From contig NZ_LLXV01000019.1 of NCBI RefSeq assembly GCF_001431665.1, positions 95,151-159,150 on the forward strand: 64,000 nt of DNA, given 5' to 3'. A model generated the notes under the pieces. The model was not told where the DNA came from. It worked only from the letters and a program-made list of their open reading frames with translations, and ran no database searches. Every line of letters starts with the position of its first letter. The stretch's first letter is position 1. This document shows positions 41,838-50,579 of the stretch, piece by piece. The translations under genes were made by a program, and so were the position numbers. This DNA comes from Stenotrophomonas beteli. GTDB taxonomy: Bacteria > Pseudomonadota > Gammaproteobacteria > Xanthomonadales > Xanthomonadaceae.

Positions 41838-44800
41838 ATGCCGTCCACGGCATCTGCCTGTCACCGTCGCGCCACTGTTCTGGCCCTGGCCATCTCCACC
41901 GCACTGCTGCCGATGGCCTGGGTGCCGAGCGCGCAGGCGCAACCGTCGGTTGTCGCGCCGTTGCGCACGTACGCCATTCCCGAACAGCCCTTGGCCGATG
42001 CGGTGCGTGCGTTCGGCCGCCAGGCCGATGCGCAGGTGGTGTTCCGCAGTGACCTGGTGGAGGGCCGTCGCTCCAGCGCGGTGAACGGCGAGTACAGCCA
42101 GATGCAGGCCCTGCAGCAGCTGCTGCGCGGCAGCGGCGTGCGCGCACAGCGCGGCCTGGACGGCACCTGGAACCTGCGTGCCGCAGCGGAGGCGGGTGAA
42201 GGGGAAGGGGCGCGGGTGACCGAGACACTGGACGTGGCCGGTCGCCTGACTTCGGAAGGGGGCGAGGCCCGCGATCGGCGCGGCTACGATGATGTGTTCG
42301 CGCTGGACATGACCACCGCGTATTCGGGGCGCGACCGGGTGGAGCGCTACCGCGGCTCCAATCCGGCCGACGTGGTCAAGGATCTGGTCGGTGTGTTCAG
42401 CGGCGATGCGCGCAACAGCGGCGCGCTGGACATCAACATCCGCGGCATCCAGGGGCCGGGGCGGGTGCCGGTCAGCATCGACGGTGGCGAGCAGGCGTTG
42501 ACCGTGTGGCGTGGCTACAACGGCGTCAGCAACCGCAACTACATCGATCCCAACCTGATAGGTGGCATCCAGGTCATCAAGGGGCCAGGCCTGGTGCGCG
42601 ACGTGCACAGCGGGATCGGTGGCGCGCTGGTGATCAAGACCATCGACGTCGATGACATCGTGGAAGCGGGTGAGCGCTTCGGCGGGGAGCTGAAGATCGA
42701 AGGCAGCAGCAATGCGGTGGCGCCACGCCTGCCGCGGCTGCATACCGGCGAGGACTACCGCACGGTGCCCAGGTTCCCGCAGGGCTCGCCCTCGGCACCG
42801 TATGCCGACAGCACGCTGCTGGTGCCGGTGAAGTCGCGCGGTTCTGAAACCCATGTGTTCGCCGGGGAAGACCAGGCCTGGCGCCTGGCGCTGGGCCTGC
42901 GTGGCGAACACGTGGACCTGATGGCCGCCTATGCCTGGCGCAAGCGCGGCAACTACTTTTCCGGAACCCGGGGCGCGGCGTACTACGACCAGGATCCGCG
43001 CGAGCAGTTCGAGTACAAGGGCCTGGACTACATCACCACGCTGGCGCGCTACTTCAAGCCCGGCGACGAAGTGCCCAACACCTCCAGCGAACAGGAATCG
43101 TGGCTGCTGAAGGCAACCTGGCAGATCAACGACGACCAGCAGCTGCGCGCCACCTGGCGGCGCACGCTCTCGCACTACGGCGAGATCATGCCATCGCGCA
43201 TCCTGTCCGCGCCCGACTACGGCCGCATCCAGTGGCCGCTGAGCCGCGTCGATGCCGATGCCTGGAACCTGGAATACCACTGGCAGCCCGCCGGCAGCCG
43301 CTGGCTGGACCTGCGTGCCAACCTGTGGCGCACCGAAACCACCAGCGATACCTACACCGCCGGCGGCTTTCCCAACTTTGCCAGCAATCCCGACGCGAAC
43401 CCCGGCAGCAGCCCGATCCTGCGCAATACCGCGCTGGCCAATGCTCGCAACGACCGCACCGGCCTGACCCTGAGCAACCGTTTCGCGGTGCATTCCACCC
43501 TGGACCTGACCGTGGGCGGCAACTGGCAGTTCGAGCAACTGCGCTCGGCAGACCCGTACTTCGGGGTCAGCGATGGCTGGCGCATGTACCCGCGCGCCGG
43601 GCGCCGCCAGGAAGGCGAGGGCTACCTGGTGCTGGACTGGCGGCCGGTGGATTTCCTGTCCCTGAGCGCCGGCGTGCGCTACGCGCGCTATTGGGCCTTC
43701 GATGATTTCCTGCAGGAACATCCCGAGCTGATGACCACCCCGGTGTTTCCCAAGGAAGCCCGCTACCGGGTCAACGAACTGCCCGAACGCCCGGCCAGCC
43801 TGCAGGGCGAGATCGACGCCATCGAGTCGCAGCGCGCGTTCTGGGACAGCATCGGCATGGGCTTCATCGTTGATGACCTGTTGAAGGGCCTGCTGAGCAG
43901 GTATGAGACGCCGGTGGCGGTGGAGCACGGCATTCCGTGGCTGCCGGATGCGGACGGCAACTACCGCCGTGCCAGCAATCCCTGCCTGAATGGCGAGGTG
44001 GCGGCCATTCCCGGGCTGTTGCCGGTACAGGGTGCGCAGATCCTGTGCAGCATCCAGAGCGGGCGGCCGCAGGCGGTGTCCGGGCGCAATGAGCGCAGGC
44101 GCGACCATGCCTGGCTGCCGACCTTCTCGGCCACCGCGCATTTCTCGCCTCACGCCCGCGCCTATGTCCGTTACAGCGAGGCGATGCGTTTCCCCAGCAT
44201 GTTCGAGAGCACCATTGCGTTCTCCAGCAGCCTGAACCCGCTGTATCCGCTCAAGCCCGAGCATGCCTACAACTACGAAGTGGGCTATGTGCACGAGCTG
44301 TCGGGGCTGTTCGGCAACACCGCCGATGCCGACGTGAAGCTGGCCTACTACGTGCACAGGACACGCAACGTGATCGAGCGCGACGGCAATTTCCTGTTCG
44401 ACAACCTGGACAAGCAGCGCATCCGCGGCGTGGAGCTGCAGGCGCGGTTCGACAACCGCCGCGTCTTCACCGACCTGGGCATCAGCCGCACGCTGGAAAA
44501 CAAGGTGTGCGACGAAAGCATGGCGGTGCAGCTCGATGCGCTGGCCGGCAAGGTGCCCAACTGCGTGCAGGACGGCTTCGTCAGTGGCTACCTGCTGACC
44601 CAGGCCATTCCAAGGTTGTCGGTGAACGCGTCGCTGGGCACCCGGCTGTTCAATGAGCGCCTGGAGCTGGGCAGCCGCATCGTGCATTACCAGCGCCACC
44701 AGAACCCGGACCTGCAAGCCTATCGTGACCGCCTGTACGCCGGCAGTGGTGGCCTGGTCTGGCAGAACGTGCCGTTCACCTGGGGAAACATCACCACCGT

Positions 44801-44954
44801 CGATGCCTACGCGCGCTGGCGCTTCAATGACCACGCCAGCGTCGAGCTGGTCGGCATCAACCTCGGCAACCGCTACTACGTCGACCCGGCCACGCGCTCC
44901 ACGCTGCCGGCGCCGGGGCGCACGCTGAAGCTCGGTGTCACTGCGCGCTTCTGA
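41838..44954 (+). CDS. STN-containing TonB-dependent receptor, probable hemophilin/haem receptor (HphR-like)
   Basis: A 1038-residue outer-membrane receptor. The signal peptide ends AQAQ (residue 35). The STN signalling domain is at about 42-115 (TYAIPEQPLADAVRAFGRQA). The plug begins near residue 150 and carries VKDLVGVFSGDARNSGALDI and NIRGIQGPGRVPVSIDGGEQ. A 22-strand barrel ends in aromatic Phe (LKLGVTARF). RYSEAMRFPSMFE followed by LNPLYPLKPEHAYNYEVGY falls where haem receptors have FRAP and NPNL boxes. It precedes a hemophilin-like gene and a Slam gene, so the likely cargo is haem delivered by that protein. The STN domain fits the FecI/FecR pair just upstream. Confidence 0.88.
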   Translation: MPSTASACHRRATVLALAISTALLPMAWVPSAQAQPSVVAPLRTYAIPEQPLADAVRAFGRQADAQVVFRSDLVEGRRSSAVNGEYSQMQALQQLLRGSGVRAQRGLDGTWNLRAAAEAGEGEGARVTETLDVAGRLTSEGGEARDRRGYDDVFALDMTTAYSGRDRVERYRGSNPADVVKDLVGVFSGDARNSGALDINIRGIQGPGRVPVSIDGGEQALTVWRGYNGVSNRNYIDPNLIGGIQVIKGPGLVRDVHSGIGGALVIKTIDVDDIVEAGERFGGELKIEGSSNAVAPRLPRLHTGEDYRTVPRFPQGSPSAPYADSTLLVPVKSRGSETHVFAGEDQAWRLALGLRGEHVDLMAAYAWRKRGNYFSGTRGAAYYDQDPREQFEYKGLDYITTLARYFKPGDEVPNTSSEQESWLLKATWQINDDQQLRATWRRTLSHYGEIMPSRILSAPDYGRIQWPLSRVDADAWNLEYHWQPAGSRWLDLRANLWRTETTSDTYTAGGFPNFASNPDANPGSSPILRNTALANARNDRTGLTLSNRFAVHSTLDLTVGGNWQFEQLRSADPYFGVSDGWRMYPRAGRRQEGEGYLVLDWRPVDFLSLSAGVRYARYWAFDDFLQEHPELMTTPVFPKEARYRVNELPERPASLQGEIDAIESQRAFWDSIGMGFIVDDLLKGLLSRYETPVAVEHGIPWLPDADGNYRRASNPCLNGEVAAIPGLLPVQGAQILCSIQSGRPQAVSGRNERRRDHAWLPTFSATAHFSPHARAYVRYSEAMRFPSMFESTIAFSSSLNPLYPLKPEHAYNYEVGYVHELSGLFGNTADADVKLAYYVHRTRNVIERDGNFLFDNLDKQRIRGVELQARFDNRRVFTDLGISRTLENKVCDESMAVQLDALAGKVPNCVQDGFVSGYLLTQAIPRLSVNASLGTRLFNERLELGSRIVHYQRHQNPDLQAYRDRLYAGSGGLVWQNVPFTWGNITTVDAYARWRFNDHASVELVGINLGNRYYVDPATRSTLPAPGRTLKLGVTARF

Positions 44955-45006
44955 TCACCTGTTCTGTTGTTGTACCCGTCGTTCCCTCAACCCAAGGAGT
45001 AGTTCC

Positions 45007-45771
45007 ATGAAGATGATCTCCCGTTCCGTACTGGCCATGGCCGCCACCTTCGCCCTGGCCGGTGCCGCCCAGGCCGCCGACATCGTCGGTGTGGCCAGCC
45101 CGGCCACCGATGCGCAGCTGTACGTCAAGGTCGGTGCTTCCGAAGTCAACGGCGGCCCGCACAGTGCAGGCAAGGCCGGCATCGGTGTCGGCACCGTCTC
45201 CAACGGCAAGCCGGTCGATTTCCAGGGCCTGGCCGCGTACTCGGCGCCCACCACCGTGGGCAACGTGACCGTGCGTACGCTGGCCATGCCGATCACCGGC
45301 ACGCCGGGCAACCATGCCGGCATGGGCCACTTCAACTTCGTCAAGGTGGGCAGTGGCGATGTGTGGTTCGGTGAATGGTCCAAGGATGGCGCCGCGGGTG
45401 GCTTCAACAACCACCAGGTGTACTTCGCTGGCGACCGCACTGGCACCACGCTGCCCAGCGGCACCGCCACCTACGCGGTGGCCGGCCTGAACAGGTTCAA
45501 CGGCAGCAACCTGCTCAGCGGTACCTTCGCCGCGAACTTCGCTACCGGCAAGCTGACCGGCGGCCTGACCGGTGCTGGCCAGACCCTGGCGATCAGCGCC
45601 AACATCAACAGCGCCGATGCGTCCTTCGCCGGCACCGCCGTGGCCAACGGTTCGGTCACCGGCAACAGCCAGGGCCAGTTCTTCGGCGCCAACGCTGCCA
45701 CCCTGGCCGGTATCGCTACGTTCGCCGGCAACAGCCAGTACGACACCGCCTTCGGCGGCACCAAGAACTGA
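45007..45771 (+). CDS. Hemophilin-like secreted haem-binding protein, Slam substrate
   Basis: A 254-residue exported protein. The signal peptide ends AAQA (residue 22) with no lipobox, so it is released instead of membrane-anchored. The N-terminal half is the putative ligand-binding handle; it is Gly-rich with His residues in NGGPHSAGKAG, TPGNHAGMGHFNF and GGFNNHQVYFAGD. The C-terminal half is an eight-stranded TbpB-like barrel whose end, GQFFGANAATLAGIATFAGN then YDTAFGGTKN, is the signature of Slam-dependent cargo. Start ATG 45007 has aaggag in front. Its nearest described relative by context is HphA of Acinetobacter. No cysteines are present. Confidence 0.85.
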   Translation: MKMISRSVLAMAATFALAGAAQAADIVGVASPATDAQLYVKVGASEVNGGPHSAGKAGIGVGTVSNGKPVDFQGLAAYSAPTTVGNVTVRTLAMPITGTPGNHAGMGHFNFVKVGSGDVWFGEWSKDGAAGGFNNHQVYFAGDRTGTTLPSGTATYAVAGLNRFNGSNLLSGTFAANFATGKLTGGLTGAGQTLAISANINSADASFAGTAVANGSVTGNSQGQFFGANAATLAGIATFAGNSQYDTAFGGTKN

Positions 45772-45779
45772 TTGCCACG

Positions 45780-45827
45780 CCCCTGACGGGGCAGGGCAGG
45801 GACAAGCCGCGATCCGCCAGTCCCTGC
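45780..45827 (+). terminator. Hairpins between the hemophilin and Slam genes
   Basis: A short CCCC-tgac-GGGG hairpin (45780-45791) is followed by a perfect 8-bp stem GCAGGGAC / GTCCCTGC with a 16-base loop (45796-45827). No U-run follows. It probably lowers expression of the Slam gene relative to the abundant secreted protein, or protects the upstream mRNA end. Confidence 0.4.
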
Positions 45828-45861
45828 TTCGGCCCGCTGCATGCACCGCCACGGATCGACC

Positions 45862-47316
45862 ATGCGCCCCCCCATTTTCCTTGTGATCCTGCTGCTGGTT
45901 GCCACCGACGTGCGCGCCCAGCAGGACGATCTGCGCCGCGTGCTCGAACAGGGCAGCGAACTGCGCCACCAGCAGCAGGACCAGCAGCGCCTGCAACAGG
46001 CCGAATCGCAACGGCCGACGCTCACCATCGATGGCCAGACCGTGCGGGTGGAGCGCACCGTCGATGATCTCGGCCAGGCGCTGTACCTGTCGTTGCAGCA
46101 CCAGCAGTGGCCGGCCGCTGCGGCGTTCCTGGCTGAATACATCGAGCTTCCGGGGCACGATCCGCTGCTGCGCCACTATGCGCAGGGTGCGCTGGCGCGC
46201 GCGGCCGGTGACCATTCGCGCGCCGCACAGGAGCACGAAGCGCTGCTGGCAGCGCAGCCGGACTTCCTGCCGGCCCGCCTTGAACTGGCGCGTGTCTATG
46301 CCGAAGACCAGCGCGACCGCGAGGCGGTGGCATTGTTCGGTGCAATCAAGGCCGGTATCGACAGCAACGATCCGGCCACCGCGGGTGTGCGCGCACGCGT
46401 GGACAGCTATCTTGATGCGTTGCAGGCACGCAGGCGCTGGAAGGGTGCGGTCGCCGCCGGGCCTGCATGGAGCGACAACATCAACCGCAGTTCGGCCAGC
46501 CGCACCTGCCTGTTCGGTGTCGGCGACACCTGCCTGATCGAACGCACGCTGCCCGGAGCGCAGCGCGCCATCGGCCTGGACTACGACGCCAACCTGGAAC
46601 GGCGCTGGGCGTTGGCCGGCCATCATGGGCTGTACGTGCGTGGGCTGGCGCTCGGCCAGGCCTGGCGTGGCTACAGCGCATACAACGAGCTCAACGCCAG
46701 CGTGCAGGCCGGCTACAGCTGGCGCAGTGCACGGCACACCCTGCAGCTGGCGCCGAGCTATGACTACCAGGCGCTGGGCAGCCACGCCCTGCAGGGCGGC
46801 AGTGGCATGCACGGCGAATGGCAGTACGCGCTGGACGCGCGCAGTCTGCTCAAGCTGGAGGCCGACTGGAAGCGCCAGCGCTACCGGCGGCCGGGCCTGG
46901 CCGACAACTACGATGGCGAACTGGCGGCGCTGTATGCCACCTGGTTCCGCGCGCTCAACCCGCGCTGGACCCTGTTCGCGGGCGTGGACCTGACCGGCAG
47001 CAGCGCTGCCGACCCGGCCAACGGCCACCGCCAGCGCGGCCTGCGGCTGGGCGCGGCCCGGCAGTGGCCCGGCACCACGGCCACGGTGTTCGTGTCGCTG
47101 CGCCACCGCGACTACGGCGCCTGGAGCGCGTTGCTGGAGGCGCGCAGGCGGGATGACGAGCAGAACCTGATCGCCATCGTCCGCAGCGAGCGCCTGGCCG
47201 TGGCCGGGCTGGTGCCCAGCCTGAGCCTGCGCTATGCGCGCATCGACAGCAACGTCGGCTGGCTGTACAGCCACGATCGCAGCCTGTTCAGCCTGAAATG
47301 GGAACGGGCCTTCTGA
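45862..47316 (+). CDS. Slam (DUF560) outer-membrane translocon
   Basis: A 484-residue surface lipoprotein assembly modifier. The signal peptide ends VRAQ (about residue 18). A periplasmic helical TPR-like domain (about 75-175) includes LLRHYAQGALARAAGDHSRA and FLPARLELARVYAEDQRDRE. A 14-strand DUF560 barrel follows from about 195 (WKGAVAAGPAWSDNINRSS...), ending in Phe (LFSLKWERAF). Slams move barrel-tailed proteins across the outer membrane; here the obvious client is the hemophilin-like protein just upstream. ATG 45862 gives the better signal peptide; ATG 45841 adds seven residues. Confidence 0.9.
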   Translation: MRPPIFLVILLLVATDVRAQQDDLRRVLEQGSELRHQQQDQQRLQQAESQRPTLTIDGQTVRVERTVDDLGQALYLSLQHQQWPAAAAFLAEYIELPGHDPLLRHYAQGALARAAGDHSRAAQEHEALLAAQPDFLPARLELARVYAEDQRDREAVALFGAIKAGIDSNDPATAGVRARVDSYLDALQARRRWKGAVAAGPAWSDNINRSSASRTCLFGVGDTCLIERTLPGAQRAIGLDYDANLERRWALAGHHGLYVRGLALGQAWRGYSAYNELNASVQAGYSWRSARHTLQLAPSYDYQALGSHALQGGSGMHGEWQYALDARSLLKLEADWKRQRYRRPGLADNYDGELAALYATWFRALNPRWTLFAGVDLTGSSAADPANGHRQRGLRLGAARQWPGTTATVFVSLRHRDYGAWSALLEARRRDDEQNLIAIVRSERLAVAGLVPSLSLRYARIDSNVGWLYSHDRSLFSLKWERAF

Positions 47317-47457
47317 ACGCACTGCTGCAATGCCGGGGTGAACGGATCGCGGTCGCAGTCTTCATCGATCATCACGCGCTCTTGTAGCCCGGTTCGCGCA
47401 TCCTGCGGGCGTTGCGGCAGAACTGGGCCGCGTGCATCGAATCGAGGAGCGCCGGTC

Positions 47458-47862
47458 GTGCTGGAAGCGGGCAATAAACCAGAAGGCCTGAAAGGGCTGC
47501 GTGTACTGGTGGCGGAGGATGAATTCGCCATCGCGATGTTCCTGGTCGATTATCTGGAGTTGAAAGGGGCACAGGTGGTGGGGCCCGCTGGTGACCTGCA
47601 GGCGCTGGGACAGCTGGTCGATACCCATCCCATCGATGTGGCATTGCTGGACATCAACCTGGGCGGTGAGCAGGTCTATCCGCTGGCCGACCGGCTGACC
47701 GAGGCGGGGACGCCCTTCCTGCTGACCTCCGGTTACGACGACAACCTGCCCAGCCGCTTCGTCGGCGTGCCGCGCTGTACCAAGCCCTATCACATCGAAG
47801 CCCTGGTGCAGCAGCTGGCCGGGCTGGTGGCGACGCCGCAGGTCTCTGCGGGCATCGCCTGA
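47458..47862 (+). CDS. Stand-alone response-regulator receiver protein
   Basis: A 134-residue CheY-like receiver without output domain. Acidic residues are in LVAEDEFAI, the phospho-acceptor is D65 in ALLDINLGG, the Thr/Ser switch is in LLTSGYDD and the Lys is in CTKPYH. Such receivers pair with HWE/HisKA_2 kinases, and one starts 9 bases downstream. GTG 47458 is preceded by gaggag; the frame is open further upstream without a better start. Output is unknown and may work by phosphotransfer or protein binding. Confidence 0.85.
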   Translation: MLEAGNKPEGLKGLRVLVAEDEFAIAMFLVDYLELKGAQVVGPAGDLQALGQLVDTHPIDVALLDINLGGEQVYPLADRLTEAGTPFLLTSGYDDNLPSRFVGVPRCTKPYHIEALVQQLAGLVATPQVSAGIA

Positions 47863-47871
47863 TTGCGCGGT

Positions 47872-49458
47872 ATGTCGCGCCGTCCTGAAGGCATCCATGC
47901 CACCGGGGTGCGTGGCGCAATGCCGCCTGCACCGCACCCGCATGCGCGCCACGATGGCATGGCGGCGCGCATTGCCCACCATGACTGGGCATCCACCCCT
48001 CTGGGAGCGTTTGAACGATGGCCGCCGCACCTGCGCGCCACCGTCGACCTGATGCTGGCCCACGGCTTCCCGATGATCGTGCTGTGGGGCGAGCAGCTGG
48101 TGCAGCTGTACAACGATGGCTATGCCGAGATCCTGGCCGACAAGCATCCCGGCGGGCTCGGCCAGCCGACCCGTGAGTGCTGGCCTGAGGTGTGGCATAT
48201 CAACGGGCCGATCTACCAGCGTGTGTGGCAGGGCGAAACCCTCACTTACGAAGACAAACTCTATCCGTTGGCGCGCCGCGGGCGGCTGGAAGATGTCTGG
48301 TTCACCATTACCTACAGCCCGATCCGCGGCGACGAGGGGCGCATCAGCGGCGTGCTGGTGACCATGTTCGAGACGACAGCGGCGCACGTGGCCCAATCGG
48401 CACGCGAACGCGAGGAGCAGAAGCGTCGCGAGGCGGACCGTCGCCTGGCATTGGCCTTCAAGGTGCTGCCGGTGGGCGTCTGCATTGTCGACGCCGAGGG
48501 GCGCCTGCAGCTGTCCAACGACCAGATGCGTACCTACCTTCCTACCGGCAAGGTGCCCTCCACGGATCAGCCCAACCAGGACCGCTGGCAGGGGTGGCAC
48601 CCCGACGGCTCGCGCATTGAACCCAGGGATTTCGCCATCGCCAGGGCCTTGCGGGGGGAGACGGTGGTGCCGGGGCTGGAGTTCCAGTTCATCCATGACG
48701 ACGGGCGCGCCCGCTGGACCCGCGTGGCCGCCGCGCCGTTGCGCGATGCAGACGGCGAGGTGACGGGGGTATTTGCCATCGCCGTGGATATCGACGACCT
48801 CAAGCGTGCCACCGAGCGTCAATCGGTGCTGCTGGCCGAGTTGCAGCACCGCGTGCGCAACATCATGTCGACCATCCATGCCATTGCCTGGCGTACCCGC
48901 GAGTCGGTCGGCAGCGTGGATGAGTATGCTGAACGGCTGTGCGGGCGGCTGATGTCGCTGGCGCGTACGCAGAGCCTGCTGACCCGTGGCGCCAACGCCG
49001 GGGTCTGCCTGCGTGGCATGCTCGACGAGGAGATCGCGGCACAGGCGCCGGCGGCAGCCCCCTACCGCCTGCAGGGTGAGGACGTGCTGCTGCCGCCCAA
49101 GGCGGCCGAAGTACTGTCCCTGGCGATCCATGAGCTGGCCACCAACGCGCTCCGGCATGGCGCACTGACCCATGAAGACGGCCGGATCGAAGTGACCTGG
49201 GACCTGCAGGTCCAGGACGGGCAGCCCTGGCTGGGCCTGCACTGGTGCGAGCGCCACGCCGAGGTCGAGGGCTGGCAGCTGCCCCGGCAGCGTGGCCTTG
49301 GCCGGGCGCTGATCGAGCAGCGCGTGCCGTACGAGCTGGCTGGCAGCGGCGAGCTGCGCTTTGGCCCACAGGGGCTGGATGCCTGGATCCGCTTCCCGCT
49401 GCGCGAGCGCGACAGTCTGCTGCAGACCGACGCCCCGGGCACCGCGCCGCCTGGGTAA
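47872..49458 (+). CDS. PAS-domain HWE-family histidine kinase
   Basis: A 528-residue soluble sensor kinase. The N-terminal PAS-like domain covers about 20-165 (LGAFERWPPHLRATVDLM, LYNDGYAEILADKHPGGLGQ). A second PAS domain (about 190-310) is followed by the HWE-type dimerisation box with phospho-His H326 (LLAELQHRVRNIMSTIHAIA). The ATPase domain has the N-box HELATNALRHGAL and LHWCERH where the family's W-x-E motif falls. No membrane helix is visible, so it senses a cytoplasmic signal. Cotranscribed with the receiver gene. Many kinases with this N-terminal module act in light, oxygen or general-stress pathways; which applies here is not evident. Confidence 0.88.
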   Translation: MSRRPEGIHATGVRGAMPPAPHPHARHDGMAARIAHHDWASTPLGAFERWPPHLRATVDLMLAHGFPMIVLWGEQLVQLYNDGYAEILADKHPGGLGQPTRECWPEVWHINGPIYQRVWQGETLTYEDKLYPLARRGRLEDVWFTITYSPIRGDEGRISGVLVTMFETTAAHVAQSAREREEQKRREADRRLALAFKVLPVGVCIVDAEGRLQLSNDQMRTYLPTGKVPSTDQPNQDRWQGWHPDGSRIEPRDFAIARALRGETVVPGLEFQFIHDDGRARWTRVAAAPLRDADGEVTGVFAIAVDIDDLKRATERQSVLLAELQHRVRNIMSTIHAIAWRTRESVGSVDEYAERLCGRLMSLARTQSLLTRGANAGVCLRGMLDEEIAAQAPAAAPYRLQGEDVLLPPKAAEVLSLAIHELATNALRHGALTHEDGRIEVTWDLQVQDGQPWLGLHWCERHAEVEGWQLPRQRGLGRALIEQRVPYELAGSGELRFGPQGLDAWIRFPLRERDSLLQTDAPGTAPPG

Positions 49459-49472
49459 AACGGGATTTATCT

Positions 49473-49490
49473 CCAATTTGGCCAAATTGG
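49473..49490. promoter_or_regulatory. Perfect 18-bp palindrome at the antitoxin promoter
   Basis: CCAATTTGGCCAAATTGG, AT-rich and fully symmetric, lies immediately before TATAGT (49492-49497, a good -10). It is 39 bases before the antitoxin ATG. Phd antitoxins repress their own promoter through such operators, so this is the likely autoregulatory site. Confidence 0.65.
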
Positions 49491-49529
49491 GTATAGTGGT
49501 GCTCATCCATCCTGCCTGGAGCCGTGCCA

Positions 49530-49870
49530 TGACCCTGCCGCTGGACCTGCCTGGCCTGGAAAAGGCCCCTGCCTCGTCGGTGAAGACCCGGGGCTGGCCG
49601 AGCCTGATGCGCACTGTGCGCGAGAAGCAGGCGCTGGTCATCACCAACCACAATCACCCCGAAGCGGTGATCGTGGATATCCGCACCTATCAGGAGCTGC
49701 TGGCCAAGGCTGCTGGCGGCGATGCCGATGAGCGCAGCGAGGAACTGCTGCGCCTGCGCAGCGAGTTCGACCAGACCCTGGCCGGGCTGCAGCGCGGGGA
49801 AGGGCTGGGCAAGGTACTGGGCCAGCCGATCCGGCGCGGCCGCAAAGTCACCCTCGGCCGTCCGCTCTGA
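49530..49870 (+). CDS. Phd/YefM-family antitoxin
   Basis: A 113-residue Phd-like antitoxin. The DNA-binding fold covers about residues 20-60 (SLMRTVREKQALVITNHNHP then EAVIVDIRTYQELLAK). The C-terminal tail (ELLRLRSEFDQTLAGLQRGE) would wrap the toxin. ATG 49530 follows ctggag. Its stop is 3 bases before a zeta-like kinase gene, and a palindromic operator lies upstream: the layout of a two-gene toxin-antitoxin operon. Confidence 0.85.
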
Positions 49871-49873
49871 TCG

Positions 49874-50503
49874 ATGGGACGCATCCTGGCGCTGGCCGGC
49901 GTCAATGGCGCCGGCAAGAGTTCGCTGCTGGGCACCTGGCTGGACGCCGAAGGGCTGGGCTGGTTCAACCCGGATTCCTTCACCCGCCGCCTGGTCGACG
50001 CCGGCTGGCCGCTGCCGGAGGCCAACGCCGAGGCCTGGCAGGAAGGCACCCGCCGCCTGCGCCAGGCCATGGCCGAGGGCACCGACTTCGCCTTCGAGAC
50101 CACGTTGGGGGGCAACACCATCCCGCGCCTGCTGCGCGAGGCCTGCGACCACCACCACGTGGCCATCTGGTTCTGTGGCCTGGCCAACGTCGAGCTGCAT
50201 ATCGCCCGCGTTGCCGCGCGGGTCGCCGCCGGTGGCCATGACATTCCAGTGGAGAAGATCCACGCGCGCTTCGATTCGGCGCGCGCGAACCTGCTGGAAC
50301 TGCTGCCGCACCTGGCCGAGCTGCATGTCTACGACAACAGCGCCGCGGCCGATGCGCACGGCGGCGCGGTACCGCTGCCGGTACTGGCCATGGCCGCAGG
50401 CGAACTGCAGTACCCCATTGCGGTCACCGACCTGCTGCACACACCGGGCTGGGCCAAGCCGATCGTGATGCGTGCGATGGAATTGAACAGCCCGCGCGAT
50501 TGA
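49874..50503 (+). CDS. Zeta-toxin-like P-loop kinase
   Basis: A 209-residue P-loop kinase of the zeta-toxin type. Walker A is GVNGAGKSS (residues 9-17). A substrate-side loop (FNPDSFTRRL) and the DFAFETTLGG stretch match the YbeD/zeta-like small kinases, and the Arg-rich lid follows (IARVAARVAAGGHDIPVEKI). Zeta/PezT enzymes phosphorylate UDP-N-acetylglucosamine and block wall synthesis; whether this enzyme does so is inference. Pairing with a Phd-type antitoxin instead of epsilon or PezA is uncommon. Confidence 0.8.
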   Translation: MGRILALAGVNGAGKSSLLGTWLDAEGLGWFNPDSFTRRLVDAGWPLPEANAEAWQEGTRRLRQAMAEGTDFAFETTLGGNTIPRLLREACDHHHVAIWFCGLANVELHIARVAARVAAGGHDIPVEKIHARFDSARANLLELLPHLAELHVYDNSAAADAHGGAVPLPVLAMAAGELQYPIAVTDLLHTPGWAKPIVMRAMELNSPRD

Positions 50504-50516
50504 GGGCGCGTACGTT

Positions 50517-50579
50517 GTGGAGCCGCGCCTGGGCTCGGCTGATTCCCCGAACAGCAGCCGAGCGCGGGCCCGGCTCTAC
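50517..50579. repeat. SMAG pair overlapping the MFS stop codon
   Basis: gtggAGCCGCGCctgGGCTCGGCT and inverted AGCCGAGCgcggGCCCGGCTctac lie between the convergent kinase and transporter genes. The terminal ctac includes the TAG stop of the transporter (complement of 50576-50578). Confidence 0.7.

Noticed and set aside
40488..44834. A 1448-codon minus-strand open frame opposite fecR and the haem receptor
   Set aside because: Covers two clear plus-strand genes and the gap between them; no family features in the translation.
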